Origin: an uncultured Paenibacillaceae bacterium
GTDB taxonomy: Bacteria; Bacillota; Bacilli; Paenibacillales; K13
DNA: 64,000 nt
Direction: 5' to 3'
Assembly (NCBI GenBank): GCA_913056365.1
Contig: CAJXLT010000002.1
Location: 682,001-746,000, forward strand
The first letter of the stretch is position 1. Each line of letters begins with the position of its first letter. The notes below the pieces were generated by a model that ran no database searches, was not told the DNA's origin, and saw only the letters and a list, made by a program, of their open reading frames with translations. This document shows, piece after piece, positions 1 through 9,624 of this stretch. The position numbers and the translations under genes were made by a program.

Positions 1-1011
1 ACCGGCTGGACGATCATACGCCAGAATCACATTCGCCACCGATACATAGCGAATATTGCGCAAGTTCTGGACTTCGGGAAGATGCTTAAGAATGCTGGCT
101 GCTTCATAGGCTGGCAGCGCCATGACTACTGCATCCGCAGTCAAGCTCTCCCCATTGTCCAAGCTTACTAAGTAACGCGGTGTTGCATCTGCATCTTGCA
201 CACGCTCCAGACATTCAATCGAAGTCTGATACCGGAACGTTGCCTTGCCCTGAAGGTTGGCCTCCAACGCTTCGACCAGTGTCCCTAAGCCGTTGCGATA
301 ATTCAAGAACATGCTCCCTTGGGCGATTGGCGGGAGCTGTGTAGAGGCCTGTGTCTGCTTCCGGCTCTGTACCATTCCTAGAATTAAGCTGCGGTATTTG
401 CGCTCGATCGCATGGAACTGCGGGAACGTCGCCTGTACACTCAATGTGCGTGTATTCCCGGCATAGATGCCCGCCAATAGCGGCTCAACAATGTGATCAT
501 GCACTTGCCGGCCTAGACGTCTTTCCAAAAAATCACCGAGCGACTCATCCCCCGATCCGTGCCTCCTTGGCAGCAGCAAATCCATAGCTGCCCGCAGCTT
601 ACCTGCCTGCGATACGAGACCTGTCTTCATGAATGGAGACAGCTTCGTAGGGATACCCAGCACGAGACCAGGCGGCATGCTATGCAGCCGCTTGTTGTGG
701 AGAATATATGTTTTTTTCGCATTGGGGTTCATGGGAACGAGTTCGTCCTCTATACCGAGCTCCTTCGTTAGTTCTATGATTGGCAGCTTGCGTGAAAGGA
801 AAGAATCTGGTCCGCGTTCGATTACGAAATCGTCGCGGCGAAGCGTGCGGATTTTCCCACCGGGCTGCTCTGCTTTGTCCAGCACGATGATCTCCGCGTG
901 CTCCCCCCGCTTCTCCAGCGCTTGCAACGTGTAATAGGCTGCGCTCAGCCCAGTAATCCCAGCCCCGGCTATGACAATTCTCTTCGCTGATGTACGCTCC
1001 ATTGTGCTCAT
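1..1011 (-). CDS. hemY: Coproporphyrinogen III oxidase (HemY/CgoX), 3' end cut by window edge
   Basis: This FAD enzyme oxidises coproporphyrinogen III to coproporphyrin III in the Gram-positive haem route. Translation of the minus strand gives 337 codons with no stop before the edge, so the C-terminus is missing. The N-terminus carries a Rossmann FAD motif (IVIAGAGITGLSAAY), an acidic residue ending the second strand (IIVLDKAEQPGGKIRT) and the ERGPDSFL segment typical of protoporphyrinogen-oxidase-type flavoproteins. Its ATG (1011-1009) overlaps the hemH stop by 4 bases (ATGA), so it is probably translationally coupled to hemH. A second ATG lies three codons in. Last gene seen of the hemE-hemH-hemY unit. 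Confidence 0.93.
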   Translation of the reverse strand, partial: MSTMERTSAKRIVIAGAGITGLSAAYYTLQALEKRGEHAEIIVLDKAEQPGGKIRTLRRDDFVIERGPDSFLSRKLPIIELTKELGIEDELVPMNPNAKKTYILHNKRLHSMPPGLVLGIPTKLSPFMKTGLVSQAGKLRAAMDLLLPRRHGSGDESLGDFLERRLGRQVHDHIVEPLLAGIYAGNTRTLSVQATFPQFHAIERKYRSLILGMVQSRKQTQASTQLPPIAQGSMFLNYRNGLGTLVEALEANLQGKATFRYQTSIECLERVQDADATPRYLVSLDNGESLTADAVVMALPAYEAASILKHLPEVQNLRNIRYVSVANVILAYDRPAG

Positions 1012-1946
1012 TCCTTTGCCAATTGCTCGATGACAGCATCAGCCAGCACCTTCATATATAAGGGATCCGTATTAAGCGATGCTGTTCGCTCCAGTTGCAT
1101 ATCAAGCTGCTTCGCTGCTTGCTTCGCCTCGATATCCAAGTCGTATAAAACCTCAAGATGATCGGAGACGAAACCGACTGGGCATACGAGCACTGCTCGT
1201 ACCTGTTCTTCCTTCAGCTGCTGAAGCACATCCAGAATATCCGGTCCCAACCACGGGACAGACGTTCGCCCAGCACTTTGCCAAGCGAATTGCCAATTGT
1301 TCACACCTGACTGTTCCGCAACGGCACGCGAGGTGTCCAGCAGCTGCTCTGGATACGGATCGGCCATTTCTAGTATACGCTCAGGCAAGCTATGTGCTGT
1401 GAATAACACCTTCACATCTTCTCTCCGCTCAGCAGGGAAGAGGTCTAGCGCCTTCTCCACACGTCTAGACAGCGCCTCAATCAGCAGTGGATGCATATGG
1501 TAGCTCTGGACACACGTTAACTGTATACCCGCTTGTTCGGCTTCCTCTTGAGCACGTTTGATATACCCTCCTACACTCATGACCGAATAATGCGGTGCAA
1601 GCACGATACCTACCGCACGTTGTATACCGTCCTCGGCCATTTGCCGCACACCGTCTTCTATGAACGGATAAGCATGCTTCAAGCCTTGATAGCACACGAA
1701 TCGTCTGGAGTCTGCTGAGACCGTATTCAAGGCTTCTTCGAGAGACTGAACCTGCCGGTTCGTATTTTCGCGCAGCGGAAACACACCTCCCACAATCGCT
1801 TCATATCGATCCGTCAGCTCTTGCAGCTGCTCCGGCGTTGGCGGATTGCCCCTGCGTATATGCGTGTAGTAAGGCTCAATGCCATCCATGCTATCAGGTG
1901 TACCATAGGACATGACAAGGACGCCGATCTTCTCTGCTGCTGCCAT
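1008..1946 (-). CDS. hemH: Ferrochelatase (coproporphyrin ferrochelatase, CpfC)
   Basis: Inserts Fe2+ into coproporphyrin III; in Firmicutes the product is then decarboxylated by ChdC, which is not in this window. The 312 aa length is normal for the soluble monomeric Gram-positive enzyme. Visible signatures are GVLVMSYGTP at the N-terminus, FTAHSLPERI with the metal-binding His, and PVGFVSDHLEVLYDLD with the conserved Glu. Starts 5 bases after hemE and overlaps hemY by 4, so it is the middle gene of a tight three-gene unit. A GGGAG Shine-Dalgarno precedes the ATG. Confidence 0.96.
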   Translation of the reverse strand: MAAAEKIGVLVMSYGTPDSMDGIEPYYTHIRRGNPPTPEQLQELTDRYEAIVGGVFPLRENTNRQVQSLEEALNTVSADSRRFVCYQGLKHAYPFIEDGVRQMAEDGIQRAVGIVLAPHYSVMSVGGYIKRAQEEAEQAGIQLTCVQSYHMHPLLIEALSRRVEKALDLFPAERREDVKVLFTAHSLPERILEMADPYPEQLLDTSRAVAEQSGVNNWQFAWQSAGRTSVPWLGPDILDVLQQLKEEQVRAVLVCPVGFVSDHLEVLYDLDIEAKQAAKQLDMQLERTASLNTDPLYMKVLADAVIEQLAKE

Positions 1947-1951
1947 AGTTA

Positions 1952-3016
1952 CTAACTCCCTTCGCTTGCTGTAGCACGGGCTAGCGCTTCTTCGGAATAG
2001 CTGTGTACGAATGCTGTCAACTCACGCAGCTTGTCCAGCGATGCTTCTGGAAACAACCCGTGTCCGAGATTGAAGATGTAGCCAGGACGCGCAATGCCTT
2101 CGTCAATAATCCGCTTCGCCTGCTGCTCGATTACTGACATAGGTGCGGTTAACACCGTCGGATCGAGATTGCCCTGAACGGCGAACCGATCGCCAAGTCG
2201 TTCGCGGCCTTGGGCAAGGGATACTCGCCAATCCAAGCCAATCACATCAGCTTCCAACGAGCGCAAGGAAGGCAGCAACTCACCGGAGCTTACACCTGGG
2301 AAGTAAATCTTCGGCTGAGGCACATCGCTCAGCTCATGGAAGATGCGTTGAATAACTGGTAGAACGAATGTGTCGAAATCTCTTGGCGCCAAAGCGCCGA
2401 CCCAGCTGTCAAACAGCTGCACAGCATCTGCGCCTGCAGCAATATGGGCGCGCAAATAAGCAATGACCATATCGCCAAGCTTGTCCATTAGCGCATGCCA
2501 CACTTCTGGCTCTCCGTACATAAGCGCTTTCGTACGCAAGTAATTTCGCGACGGGCGCCCTTCGATCAGATAGCTGGCAATCGTGAATGGAGCACCGGCA
2601 AAGGTAATGAGCGGCACCTCAAGCTGCTTGTCCAGCAGTCGGATCGTCTCGATCACGTGGCCCAAATCCCCTTCCACGTCAATCGGTTTCAAGCGTTCCA
2701 CATCAGATTTACTCCGGATCGGATTGTCAATGACCGGGCCGACATTCTTCACAATATCGAATTGAATGCCAAGTGACGCAACCGGATTCATAATATCGGA
2801 ATACAAAATCGCCGCATCTACCCCGAGCTTATGTATCGGCATCATGGTTACTTCAGCGGCAAGCTCAGGCTGTCTGCAAATTTCGAGCAGGCTGTACTTC
2901 TCCTTAATCTTGCGATAGTCCGGATCGTAACGCCCCGCTTGCCGCATGTACCAGACTGGTACATGCGAAGTCCGTTGCTTGCGGCAAGCTTGCAAAAACG
3001 CTTCATTCGTACGCAT
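1952..3016 (-). CDS. hemE: Uroporphyrinogen III decarboxylase
   Basis: Decarboxylates the four acetate side chains of uroporphyrinogen III to give coproporphyrinogen III in the cytosol. The 354 aa protein has the family signature VPVWYMRQAGRYDP near residues 20-33, with Arg and Asp active-site residues, a second motif (DAAILYSDIM) and a C-terminal FNLGHGLFPE. It begins the hemE-hemH-hemY unit and has its own promoter (3062-3090). The unit is therefore separate from the larger hemA-L operon, from which it is split by the lytic transglycosylase gene and its terminator. Confidence 0.97.
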   Translation of the reverse strand: MRTNEAFLQACRKQRTSHVPVWYMRQAGRYDPDYRKIKEKYSLLEICRQPELAAEVTMMPIHKLGVDAAILYSDIMNPVASLGIQFDIVKNVGPVIDNPIRSKSDVERLKPIDVEGDLGHVIETIRLLDKQLEVPLITFAGAPFTIASYLIEGRPSRNYLRTKALMYGEPEVWHALMDKLGDMVIAYLRAHIAAGADAVQLFDSWVGALAPRDFDTFVLPVIQRIFHELSDVPQPKIYFPGVSSGELLPSLRSLEADVIGLDWRVSLAQGRERLGDRFAVQGNLDPTVLTAPMSVIEQQAKRIIDEGIARPGYIFNLGHGLFPEASLDKLRELTAFVHSYSEEALARATASEGS

Positions 3017-3061
3017 GTCGATTATCCCCGTTTCTGTGGTTCAATGTGTCTGTTAGTGTCT

Positions 3062-3090
3062 ATTATGACCTTTTTCCTACATGCACACAA
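3062..3090 (-). promoter_or_regulatory. Predicted sigma-A promoter of hemE-hemH-hemY
   Basis: On the minus strand TTGTGT (3090-3085) and CATAAT (3067-3062) are separated by 17 bases, about 45 bases upstream of the hemE start. It lies after the terminator of the preceding gene, which supports independent transcription of hemEHY. Confidence 0.55.
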
Positions 3091-3170
3091 CCAGTACAGT
3101 ACAGAGTTTCTGACAATCCTATGACAACCTCTGTGTTCGCTGTAATCTTACTTACTGTTGCTATCATGAC

Positions 3171-3207
3171 GAGAAAAAGCCCGTCAGGAGGAATTCCCTA
3201 ACGGACT
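3171..3207 (-). terminator. Rho-independent terminator after lytic transglycosylase gene
   Basis: The minus strand forms a 10-bp stem, GTCCGTTAGG with CCTGACGGGC including wobbles, followed by CTTTTTCTC. It lies about 25 bases after the stop of the upstream gene and before the hemE promoter. Confidence 0.8.
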
Positions 3208-3232
3208 GTTACTTTCCTATGAATGGTGAATA

Positions 3233-3979
3233 CTATTCTCGGTTTACTAGACCTAGAACCTTGCTAACATACCCTTGCGTCTCTATCGGCAGCTCCTCGA
3301 TACGGGCATGCAGCTGCTCGTCATTCACAATACCTAGTCGATCTATGCGCCCAGGTCCTGCATTGTAGGCTGCCAATGCGACCGCTTCATTCCCGTCATA
3401 CTTACGCAATAAGTCTGCTAGAAATTTGGTGCCGCCTTCAATGTTCTGCTGTGGATCGAATGCATCCACAACACCTAGCTGACGGGCAGTCCCGTCCATC
3501 AGCTGCATCAGGCCTTTGGCACCTGCATGAGAGATCGCATATGGATTGTACGCAGATTCTGCTTGGATGACCGCATCTATTAATCGGGCGCTCACACCAA
3601 ATTGCGCGGAGGCCTCTTCTATCTTCGCATGGAAGATGGAAGGTGTTACAGGAGCAGAGAGCGTGGATGTACCTATCCCGGTCATTGCACGAATTCCCGC
3701 ATGTTCATTGCCCACATAAGTCGCAACAGGAACCTGTTGCGCAAGCGCCTCCAGAGCCAGCTTGGCTGGTATGACACGCAGCTGCGGAAGCTGCGTTGCT
3801 GTCTCCATGCCATTGCTTCCCGCTGCCGAAGCAGCTGTCTGTGTCACTCGCTCCAACAATGTCGCAAATTCAGACTCCGAATAAGAGCCCTGCTCTATAG
3901 CAGACAGCTGATTCGGATTTGAGATGGTAGATGCATTCACTGCTTGCAGCCAATGCGAGGGCAATTCCGGCTTCATCAT
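3233..3979 (-). CDS. Lytic transglycosylase, SLT domain (CwlQ/YjbJ-like)
   Basis: A predicted peptidoglycan lytic transglycosylase of 248 aa. The C-terminal half (about residues 120-245) is a Slt70-type lysozyme-fold domain: catalytic Glu in AVIQAESAYNP, then AKGLMQLM and the ALAAYNAGPGR motif. The N-terminal 110 residues are low-complexity and have no clear signal peptide, as in Bacillus YjbJ/CwlQ-type proteins. The gene sits alone between hemL and hemE with its own promoter and terminator, so it probably has no link to haem synthesis. Two ATG codons in a row allow a start at 3979 or 3976. Confidence 0.85.
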   Translation of the reverse strand: MMKPELPSHWLQAVNASTISNPNQLSAIEQGSYSESEFATLLERVTQTAASAAGSNGMETATQLPQLRVIPAKLALEALAQQVPVATYVGNEHAGIRAMTGIGTSTLSAPVTPSIFHAKIEEASAQFGVSARLIDAVIQAESAYNPYAISHAGAKGLMQLMDGTARQLGVVDAFDPQQNIEGGTKFLADLLRKYDGNEAVALAAYNAGPGRIDRLGIVNDEQLHARIEELPIETQGYVSKVLGLVNRE

Positions 3980-4044
3980 GCTTCCAAACCTTCCTACATA
4001 CTCATGTAACAGTATGAGCTGTGCCGATTCGTCATATCTCTCTT

Positions 4045-4074
4045 ATCATACTAAAGGTCAGACCATAACGGCAA
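4045..4074 (-). promoter_or_regulatory. Possible promoter of lytic transglycosylase gene
   Basis: TTGCCG (4074-4069), an 18-base spacer and TATGAT (4050-4045) lie on the minus strand about 65 bases upstream of the start codon. No hairpin with a T-run is seen between hemL and this point, so read-through from the hem operon is also possible. Confidence 0.4.
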
Positions 4075-4135
4075 CCACCAAGCGAAACCATATCCTGTTC
4101 CTTGCAGTTAATATTATCCTGACGCTCCTGTTCGC

Positions 4136-5437
4136 TTACAGTTGTTTCAAAGCTTGTCGATGGGCATCAACAGTAACGGCAATATCCTCATCACTGTGCG
4201 CTGTCGATACGAACATGCCTTCGAATTGGGACGGGGCAATAGACACACCCTGATCCAGAAGCGCTGCGAAATATCGATTGAACAACTTCAAGTCACTCGA
4301 CTTGGCAGTTTCGTAGTTGATTACATTCTGCTCCGTGAAGAAAGGACAGACCATGGAACCGACACGATTAATCGTGCTCGGAATACCCGCTTCCTTCGCA
4401 TTCATCCGCAAGCCTTCCTCTAACTCAGCCGATTTCCGCTCCAGCTCTTCATAGACGCCTGGTTGACCAAGCAGCTGTAACGTTGCGAGTCCTGCTGCCA
4501 TCGCCAGCGGATTTCCAGACAAGGTCCCTGCCTGATAGACAGGTCCGCTCGGCGCCATCTGCTCCATAATCTCCCGCCGCCCGCCATATGCGCCTACCGG
4601 CAAACCTCCGCCGATGACCTTGCCCATACAGGTCAAGTCTGGCGAAATATCATACAGCCCTTGGGCACTATGCAAGCCTACGCGAAATCCAGTCATCACC
4701 TCATCGAAGATTAACAGGCTCTCGTATTGCTCGGTAATGGAACGCAAAGCTTGTAAGAAGCCTGGGAGCGGGGGCACGACACCCATATTGCCTGCTATCG
4801 GTTCAACAATGACGCCCGCTATTTCCTCTCCGAACCGTTCAAAGGCGAGCTTGACCGCTTCCACATCATTGTAGGGCAACGTTAGGGTATGCGCTGCAAT
4901 CTGCTCGGGCACGCCAGGACTATCGGGCAAGCCTAATGTAGCCACACCCGATCCTGCCTTGATAAGTAAGGAATCGGCATGTCCATGATAACAGCCTTCG
5001 AATTTCACTATCTTGCTTCGCCCGGTGTACCCTCTGGCGAGACGCAGTGCGCTCATCGTCGCTTCTGTACCGGAATTGACCATCCGTACGATATCGACCG
5101 ACGGCATACGCTCACAGACCAGCTTCGCCATCTCTGTCTCAAGCAGCGTAGGCGCACCGAAGCTTGTGCCATGTGCTGCCGTATGGGTTAGCGCTTCCAC
5201 AATGGCCGGATGAGCATGTCCTACAATGAGTGGACCCCAGGATCCGATGTAATCCAAATAATTGTTACCGTCAATGTCCCATACTCTCGCACCTTCGCCG
5301 CGCTCGATAAACAACGGATTCAGGCCTACAGATTTGAAGGCGCGAACCGGTGAATTCACCCCGCCCGGTATGTATTGCTTAGCTTCGCTGAATGCATCCT
5401 CCGAAGCAGCAGTGCGTCGCTTCCCTCGTAAGTTCAT
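4136..5437 (-). CDS. hemL: Glutamate-1-semialdehyde 2,1-aminomutase
   Basis: PLP enzyme that converts glutamate-1-semialdehyde to 5-aminolevulinate, the second step of the C5 pathway opened by HemA. The 433 aa protein shows the diagnostic [12 protein letters not shown] near residue 25, [29 protein letters not shown] with the PLP-contacting Asp, and [15 protein letters not shown] with the Schiff-base Lys. AAAGGCGG precedes the ATG by 7 bases. Last gene of the hemA-to-hemL operon; 68 bases separate it from hemB. The spoVID gene found next in Bacillus is absent here. Confidence 0.97.
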   Translation of the reverse strand: MNLRGKRRTAASEDAFSEAKQYIPGGVNSPVRAFKSVGLNPLFIERGEGARVWDIDGNNYLDYIGSWGPLIVGHAHPAIVEALTHTAAHGTSFGAPTLLETEMAKLVCERMPSVDIVRMVNSGTEATMSALRLARGYTGRSKIVKFEGCYHGHADSLLIKAGSGVATLGLPDSPGVPEQIAAHTLTLPYNDVEAVKLAFERFGEEIAGVIVEPIAGNMGVVPPLPGFLQALRSITEQYESLLIFDEVMTGFRVGLHSAQGLYDISPDLTCMGKVIGGGLPVGAYGGRREIMEQMAPSGPVYQAGTLSGNPLAMAAGLATLQLLGQPGVYEELERKSAELEEGLRMNAKEAGIPSTINRVGSMVCPFFTEQNVINYETAKSSDLKLFNRYFAALLDQGVSIAPSQFEGMFVSTAHSDEDIAVTVDAHRQALKQL

Positions 5438-5505
5438 GTCACAACCGCCTTTCCTGTCTATTGTTGCTGTGCTACAATTCGAGTATGACTTATGTACACG
5501 GCTAA

Positions 5506-6492
5506 TTATTGTAACAGCCTTGCCACATCCTTGGCGAAGTACGTCAAGATCAAATCTGCACCTGCCCGCTTGAATGCCGTCATCGTCTCAAGGATGACGG
5601 CATTCTCGTCGATCCAACCGTTAGCTGCCGCTGCCTTAATCATCGCATATTCCGCACTTACGTTATAGACTGCTACAGGCAGATCAAATTGTTCCTTCAG
5701 CATATGTACAATATCCAGATAGGCGAGTCCCGGCTTAACCATCAGCATATCGGCGCCTTCGATCACATCCGATTCTGCCTCGCGCAGCGCTTCACGTACA
5801 TTGCCCGGATCCATCTGATACGTGCGGCGATCGCCAAACTGCGGACTGGAATGGGCTGCATCTCGGAATGGACCGTAGAAGGCCGATGCATATTTGACCG
5901 CATAGGATAGGATCGGCACCGATTCGAAGCCGGCCTCATCCAATCCGCTTCGAATAGCCTGAACGAAGCCATCCATCATATTGGACGGCGCTATCATATC
6001 GGCGCCTGCCTGCGCTTGAGATACCGCTGTCTTCACCAATAATTCCAACGATGGATCATTCGCCACAGTCGCTTCCTTGTGTGCATGCTGCTCTACGATA
6101 CCGCAATGACCGTGGTCAGTAAATTGGCACAAACAAGTGTCTGCAATGACGATCAGGTTAGGTGCTATCTCCTTAATCATCCGCGTTGCCCGCTGGACAA
6201 TTCCTGTCTCGACGAATGCAGAAGTGCCGCAAGCATCCTTCTCCGCCGGAACGCCGAACAGCAGAACCGAAGGAAGACCAAGCTCCACTACTTCTTGAAT
6301 CTCCTCCTCCAGCCTGTCTAATGACCACTGATACATTCCCGGCATGGAACTGATCTCTTCCCGAATATTCGCACCTTCTGTAACGAAGATCGGATAAATC
6401 AGATCATTCAATGACAAGCTTGTCTCTCGCACCATGTTGCGCAATGTCTCCGAACCGCGCAGCCGGCGGTGTCGCTTAATTGGATAACTCAT
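5506..6492 (-). CDS. hemB: Delta-aminolevulinic acid dehydratase (porphobilinogen synthase)
   Basis: Condenses two 5-aminolevulinate molecules to porphobilinogen. The product is 328 aa. The Zn-binding cysteine cluster [14 protein letters not shown] is present, as are the two active-site lysine regions ([17 protein letters not shown] and [10 protein letters not shown]). The reading frame is open up to 6513, but AGGAGG at 6507-6502 is spaced 9 bases from the ATG at 6492, so this start is chosen. Part of the hem operon, just after cobA-hemD. Confidence 0.96.
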   Translation of the reverse strand: MSYPIKRHRRLRGSETLRNMVRETSLSLNDLIYPIFVTEGANIREEISSMPGMYQWSLDRLEEEIQEVVELGLPSVLLFGVPAEKDACGTSAFVETGIVQRATRMIKEIAPNLIVIADTCLCQFTDHGHCGIVEQHAHKEATVANDPSLELLVKTAVSQAQAGADMIAPSNMMDGFVQAIRSGLDEAGFESVPILSYAVKYASAFYGPFRDAAHSSPQFGDRRTYQMDPGNVREALREAESDVIEGADMLMVKPGLAYLDIVHMLKEQFDLPVAVYNVSAEYAMIKAAAANGWIDENAVILETMTAFKRAGADLILTYFAKDVARLLQ

Positions 6493-6513
6493 GCTGCATT
6501 GCCTCCTAATCAC

Positions 6514-8040
6514 TCAATCTTCTATGATTGTCGTCAACATGCTGTCCACAGTCGCTTCTGTCGCGATACGATATACAATCAATCCCTTGTCTGTTGCTGT
6601 TTGCGCTGTAACCGGACCGATACATACGACCTTGGCCTTGCCGAGAAGCTCCAGCGGATTGGCATGGTAATCAGATAGAACGTTCCACAAATTCGTAACG
6701 GTCGAGCTGCTCGTGAACGTAATATAGTCTACATTGCCTTTCAGCAGCAGATCAATGATTACCTCCGCACCGTCAGCACTGGGAACCGTTGCATAGGCAT
6801 CGACCTCAACAACCTCCAGCCCTAGCTTCTCCAATTCTCTAGGCAGCCACGCCCTCGCGATCGCCGAACGCGGCAGCAGCACGCGTTGACCTGCCTGAAG
6901 CTCGGGGAGTAAGCTTGCCAGCATTCCCTCTGCTTGGAACTGATCGGGGATACTAGTGGCGATAATGCCGCGTGCACGCAAAGCTTCTGCTGTCTTCGGA
7001 CCAACAGCTGCAATTCTCACCTGATGAAGCTTGCGAACGTCTACTCCGAGCTTCATCATGCGTTCGAAGAAATGCGAAACCCCATTTGAACTGGTGAACA
7101 TAAGCCAATCGTAGCGGTCCGCTTGTTGTACAGCATCATCTAGACGCTCAGCAATTGTCGGATCAGCAGGCTCCTTGATCTGAATAACAGGGAATTCAAT
7201 CGGTTCGCCGCCCAGCTCGGCTATCTTGTCCACAAGTGTGCTCGCTTGCGAACGCGCGCGTGTCACCAGCACCCGCTTCCCAAATAGCGGCTTCTTCTCA
7301 ATCCATTGCAGCTTGTCACGCAGCCGTACGACTTCGCCAACGACAATGACCGCAGGCGGCTTGAATTCTGCTTGCTCGACAAGGTCTGCTATCGTAGCGA
7401 GCGTGCCTGTCAACGTCTCCTGCTCCGGTCGCGTCCCCCACCGCACTAGAGCGACTGGAGTTGCCGAGGAACGCCCATTCTGTATCAGCTGCTCACTAAT
7501 GTAACGTATCTTGGCGACACCCATAAGAAAAATCAACGTATCGGCAGCATTGGCCACCTTGTCCCAATGAATAGTTGTATCCAGCTTCTCCGGTTGCTCA
7601 TGCCCTGTCACAACTAAGAAAGACGAATTGAAATCACGATGCGTCACTGGAATGCCCGCATATGCTGGAACCGCCACAGCAGACGTAATGCCAGGCACAA
7701 TATCGAATTCAATGCCATACTGCACGAGCAATTCCGCTTCTTCGCCGACCCTTCCGAACACGCTCGGATCTCCGCCCTTTAATCGGGTTACGGTTTTCCC
7801 TTGCAGAGCCAAGTCTACCAGCAGTTGATTAATTTCCTCCTGCTTCATCGTATGCCGATCCGGACGCTTGCCGACATATATCAACTCCGCCCCCGGCTTC
7901 GTCTTCATGAGCAGTGCCGCGCCTGCCAATCGATCATAGACGACAGCATCTGACCGCTGCAGCGCCTCCAGTCCCTTCACCGTAATCAGCTTCGGATCCC
8001 CAGGGCCTGCGCCAACCAGATAGACTCTCCCCTTCTCCAC
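6514..8040 (-). CDS. cobA-hemD: Fused uroporphyrinogen-III C-methyltransferase / uroporphyrinogen-III synthase
   Basis: A bifunctional 508 aa protein. Residues 1 to about 245 are SUMT/CobA, which methylates uroporphyrinogen III to precorrin-2 with SAM: YLVGAGPGDPKLIT, the VVYDRL loop and GDPSVFGR are visible. Residues from about 255 are HemD, which closes hydroxymethylbilane to uroporphyrinogen III (start at KRVLVTRARSQAS, later ITFTSSSTV). One polypeptide thus makes the branch-point intermediate and diverts it to sirohaem. It starts with GTG; GGAGG at the end of hemC is spaced 7 bases, implying coupling. Such fusions are known in Firmicutes and are not new. Confidence 0.94.
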   Translation of the reverse strand: MEKGRVYLVGAGPGDPKLITVKGLEALQRSDAVVYDRLAGAALLMKTKPGAELIYVGKRPDRHTMKQEEINQLLVDLALQGKTVTRLKGGDPSVFGRVGEEAELLVQYGIEFDIVPGITSAVAVPAYAGIPVTHRDFNSSFLVVTGHEQPEKLDTTIHWDKVANAADTLIFLMGVAKIRYISEQLIQNGRSSATPVALVRWGTRPEQETLTGTLATIADLVEQAEFKPPAVIVVGEVVRLRDKLQWIEKKPLFGKRVLVTRARSQASTLVDKIAELGGEPIEFPVIQIKEPADPTIAERLDDAVQQADRYDWLMFTSSNGVSHFFERMMKLGVDVRKLHQVRIAAVGPKTAEALRARGIIATSIPDQFQAEGMLASLLPELQAGQRVLLPRSAIARAWLPRELEKLGLEVVEVDAYATVPSADGAEVIIDLLLKGNVDYITFTSSSTVTNLWNVLSDYHANPLELLGKAKVVCIGPVTAQTATDKGLIVYRIATEATVDSMLTTIIED

Positions 8041-8043
8041 CCG

Positions 8044-8985
8044 TCATCCTCCCCTTACTTCATCCAATATCGCGGCAGCACCTTGCTCCAATAACTTGTC
8101 AGCCACTTGAACACCCAGCTTCGCAGGATCCATACCGTATTGTCTCTCTCTCAACAAGGTCTTCCCGTCCGGTGAGCCCACCATTCCATGCAGTTCGACG
8201 ATAGTGTCACCATCTTGCTGTTTCAATTGCGCATAGGCGCCAAGCGGCACCTGACAGCCTCCGTTCAATCGAGCGAGGAATGCCCGTTCTGCCTCTACAC
8301 ATCGTGCCGTATCTGTATGATGCAGCCTGCTGAGCAGCGCTAGTGCTTCCTTATCGTCCTCCCGGCATTCAATCCCCAATGCGCCCTGACCAACTGCCGG
8401 GATGCTGATCTGCTCGGATATATAGGCTGTAATCTTGTCCTGCCAGCCTACGCGATGCAAGCCGGCCGCAGCGAGAATGACCGCATCGAATCCTTCTGAC
8501 TCTAGCTTGCGCATCCGTGATTCAATGTTGCCTCGAATCCAGTCTACTTGGAAATCTGGCCGATATGCCATCAGTTGGCTGGAACGTCTCAAGCTGCTAG
8601 TTCCGATCTTCGCTCCTTGCGGAAGGGCATCCAAGCTGTCTGCTACAAGTGAGATCAAGCAATCTCTCGGATCTTCCCGTTCAGAGACGGCGCCTAATAC
8701 GAAACCAGCAGGCAGCTCGGACGGCACATCCTTCATACTGTGAACCGCCATATCGATTTCGCCATCCATGAGCGCTTGCTCAATTTCCTTGACGAATAAT
8801 CCCTTGCCGCCTACCTTGGATAGTGTCACGTCCAAGATTCTATCGCCCTTCGTGACGATCTTCTTCACCTCGAAGGTGTAAGCCAGTCCTTGCTCTCGGC
8901 TAATCTTCTCCAATGCTGCAACGACATGACCCGTTTGAGTCATGGCCAGATGACTTTGTCTCGTTCCTACCACAATGGTGCGCAT
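8044..8985 (-). CDS. hemC: Porphobilinogen deaminase (hydroxymethylbilane synthase)
   Basis: Polymerises four porphobilinogens to hydroxymethylbilane. The protein of 313 aa begins MRTIVVGTRQS and carries KDVPSELP, GTSSLRR, RGNIESRMRKL and the dipyrromethane-cofactor cysteine in LNGGCQVPLGAYA. The frame is open 66 bases further upstream, but GGAGG placed 7 bases before the ATG at 8985, and family length, decide this start. The 5' end overlaps the 3' end of the precorrin-2 dehydrogenase gene by 19 bases. Confidence 0.97.
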   Translation of the reverse strand: MRTIVVGTRQSHLAMTQTGHVVAALEKISREQGLAYTFEVKKIVTKGDRILDVTLSKVGGKGLFVKEIEQALMDGEIDMAVHSMKDVPSELPAGFVLGAVSEREDPRDCLISLVADSLDALPQGAKIGTSSLRRSSQLMAYRPDFQVDWIRGNIESRMRKLESEGFDAVILAAAGLHRVGWQDKITAYISEQISIPAVGQGALGIECREDDKEALALLSRLHHTDTARCVEAERAFLARLNGGCQVPLGAYAQLKQQDGDTIVELHGMVGSPDGKTLLRERQYGMDPAKLGVQVADKLLEQGAAAILDEVRGG

Positions 8986-9620
8986 GGATGATCCTCCATT
9001 CTGTTGATCCATTCCTCGGTACGCTCTGCTACCGTACCTTCCGCCAGCCATATTGATGCATGCTCAACTACTAAGCGTCGCATCAGCTCTCGGCGGGTTG
9101 ATTCCTCTTGTACTCTAGATTTTAACATGTTTCGAACGCGTTCCAAAAACAGAGCAAGAACCGCATAGTCCTCTCCTACAATCCCTTGCAGCTTACGGCG
9201 AATTTCCACCGCAAGATGCGGACTGGCGCCGGAAGCCGTAACTGCAATATGTATAGGCCCTTGACGGAAGGCAGCCGGTACGATGAAGCTTCCTTCTCTA
9301 GGCTCGTCTGCTACATTGACCATAATTCCTTGTCGCTTCGCTTCTTCAGCAACTTGACGATTCACGCTGGGTTCATTCGATGCAGCAATGACAAGGCATG
9401 CGCCAGCAGTATCGCCTTCCTGAAATACTCTCCGCTTCCATTCTAATCTCGCTTGCTCACGCCAGGATTGAAGCTGTTCTGTTGCTGTTGGACTAATCAG
9501 ACGAACATGCCCTTCCGCATCTAGCAAGGAAGCTGCTTTGCGTTCTGCCACCTTGCCGCCTCCAACTACAACACAGAGCTTACCTGCAATGTCGGCCATC
9601 AATGCATAATAAGGTTTCAT
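8967..9620 (-). CDS. Precorrin-2 dehydrogenase (SirC/YlnF family)
   Basis: NAD-dependent oxidation of precorrin-2 to sirohydrochlorin, the step following the CobA half of the fused protein downstream. The 217 aa protein has a Rossmann motif (LCVVVGGGKVAERKA, residues about 15-29), then NVADEPREGSFIVPA and VTASGASPHLAVEIRRKL, typical of the CysG N-terminal/Met8p family. It lies between hemX and hemC, placing two sirohaem steps in the haem operon. No sirohydrochlorin chelatase gene is visible here. Confidence 0.9.
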   Translation of the reverse strand: MKPYYALMADIAGKLCVVVGGGKVAERKAASLLDAEGHVRLISPTATEQLQSWREQARLEWKRRVFQEGDTAGACLVIAASNEPSVNRQVAEEAKRQGIMVNVADEPREGSFIVPAAFRQGPIHIAVTASGASPHLAVEIRRKLQGIVGEDYAVLALFLERVRNMLKSRVQEESTRRELMRRLVVEHASIWLAEGTVAERTEEWINRMEDHPCAPLW

Positions 9621-9624
9621 ACGC

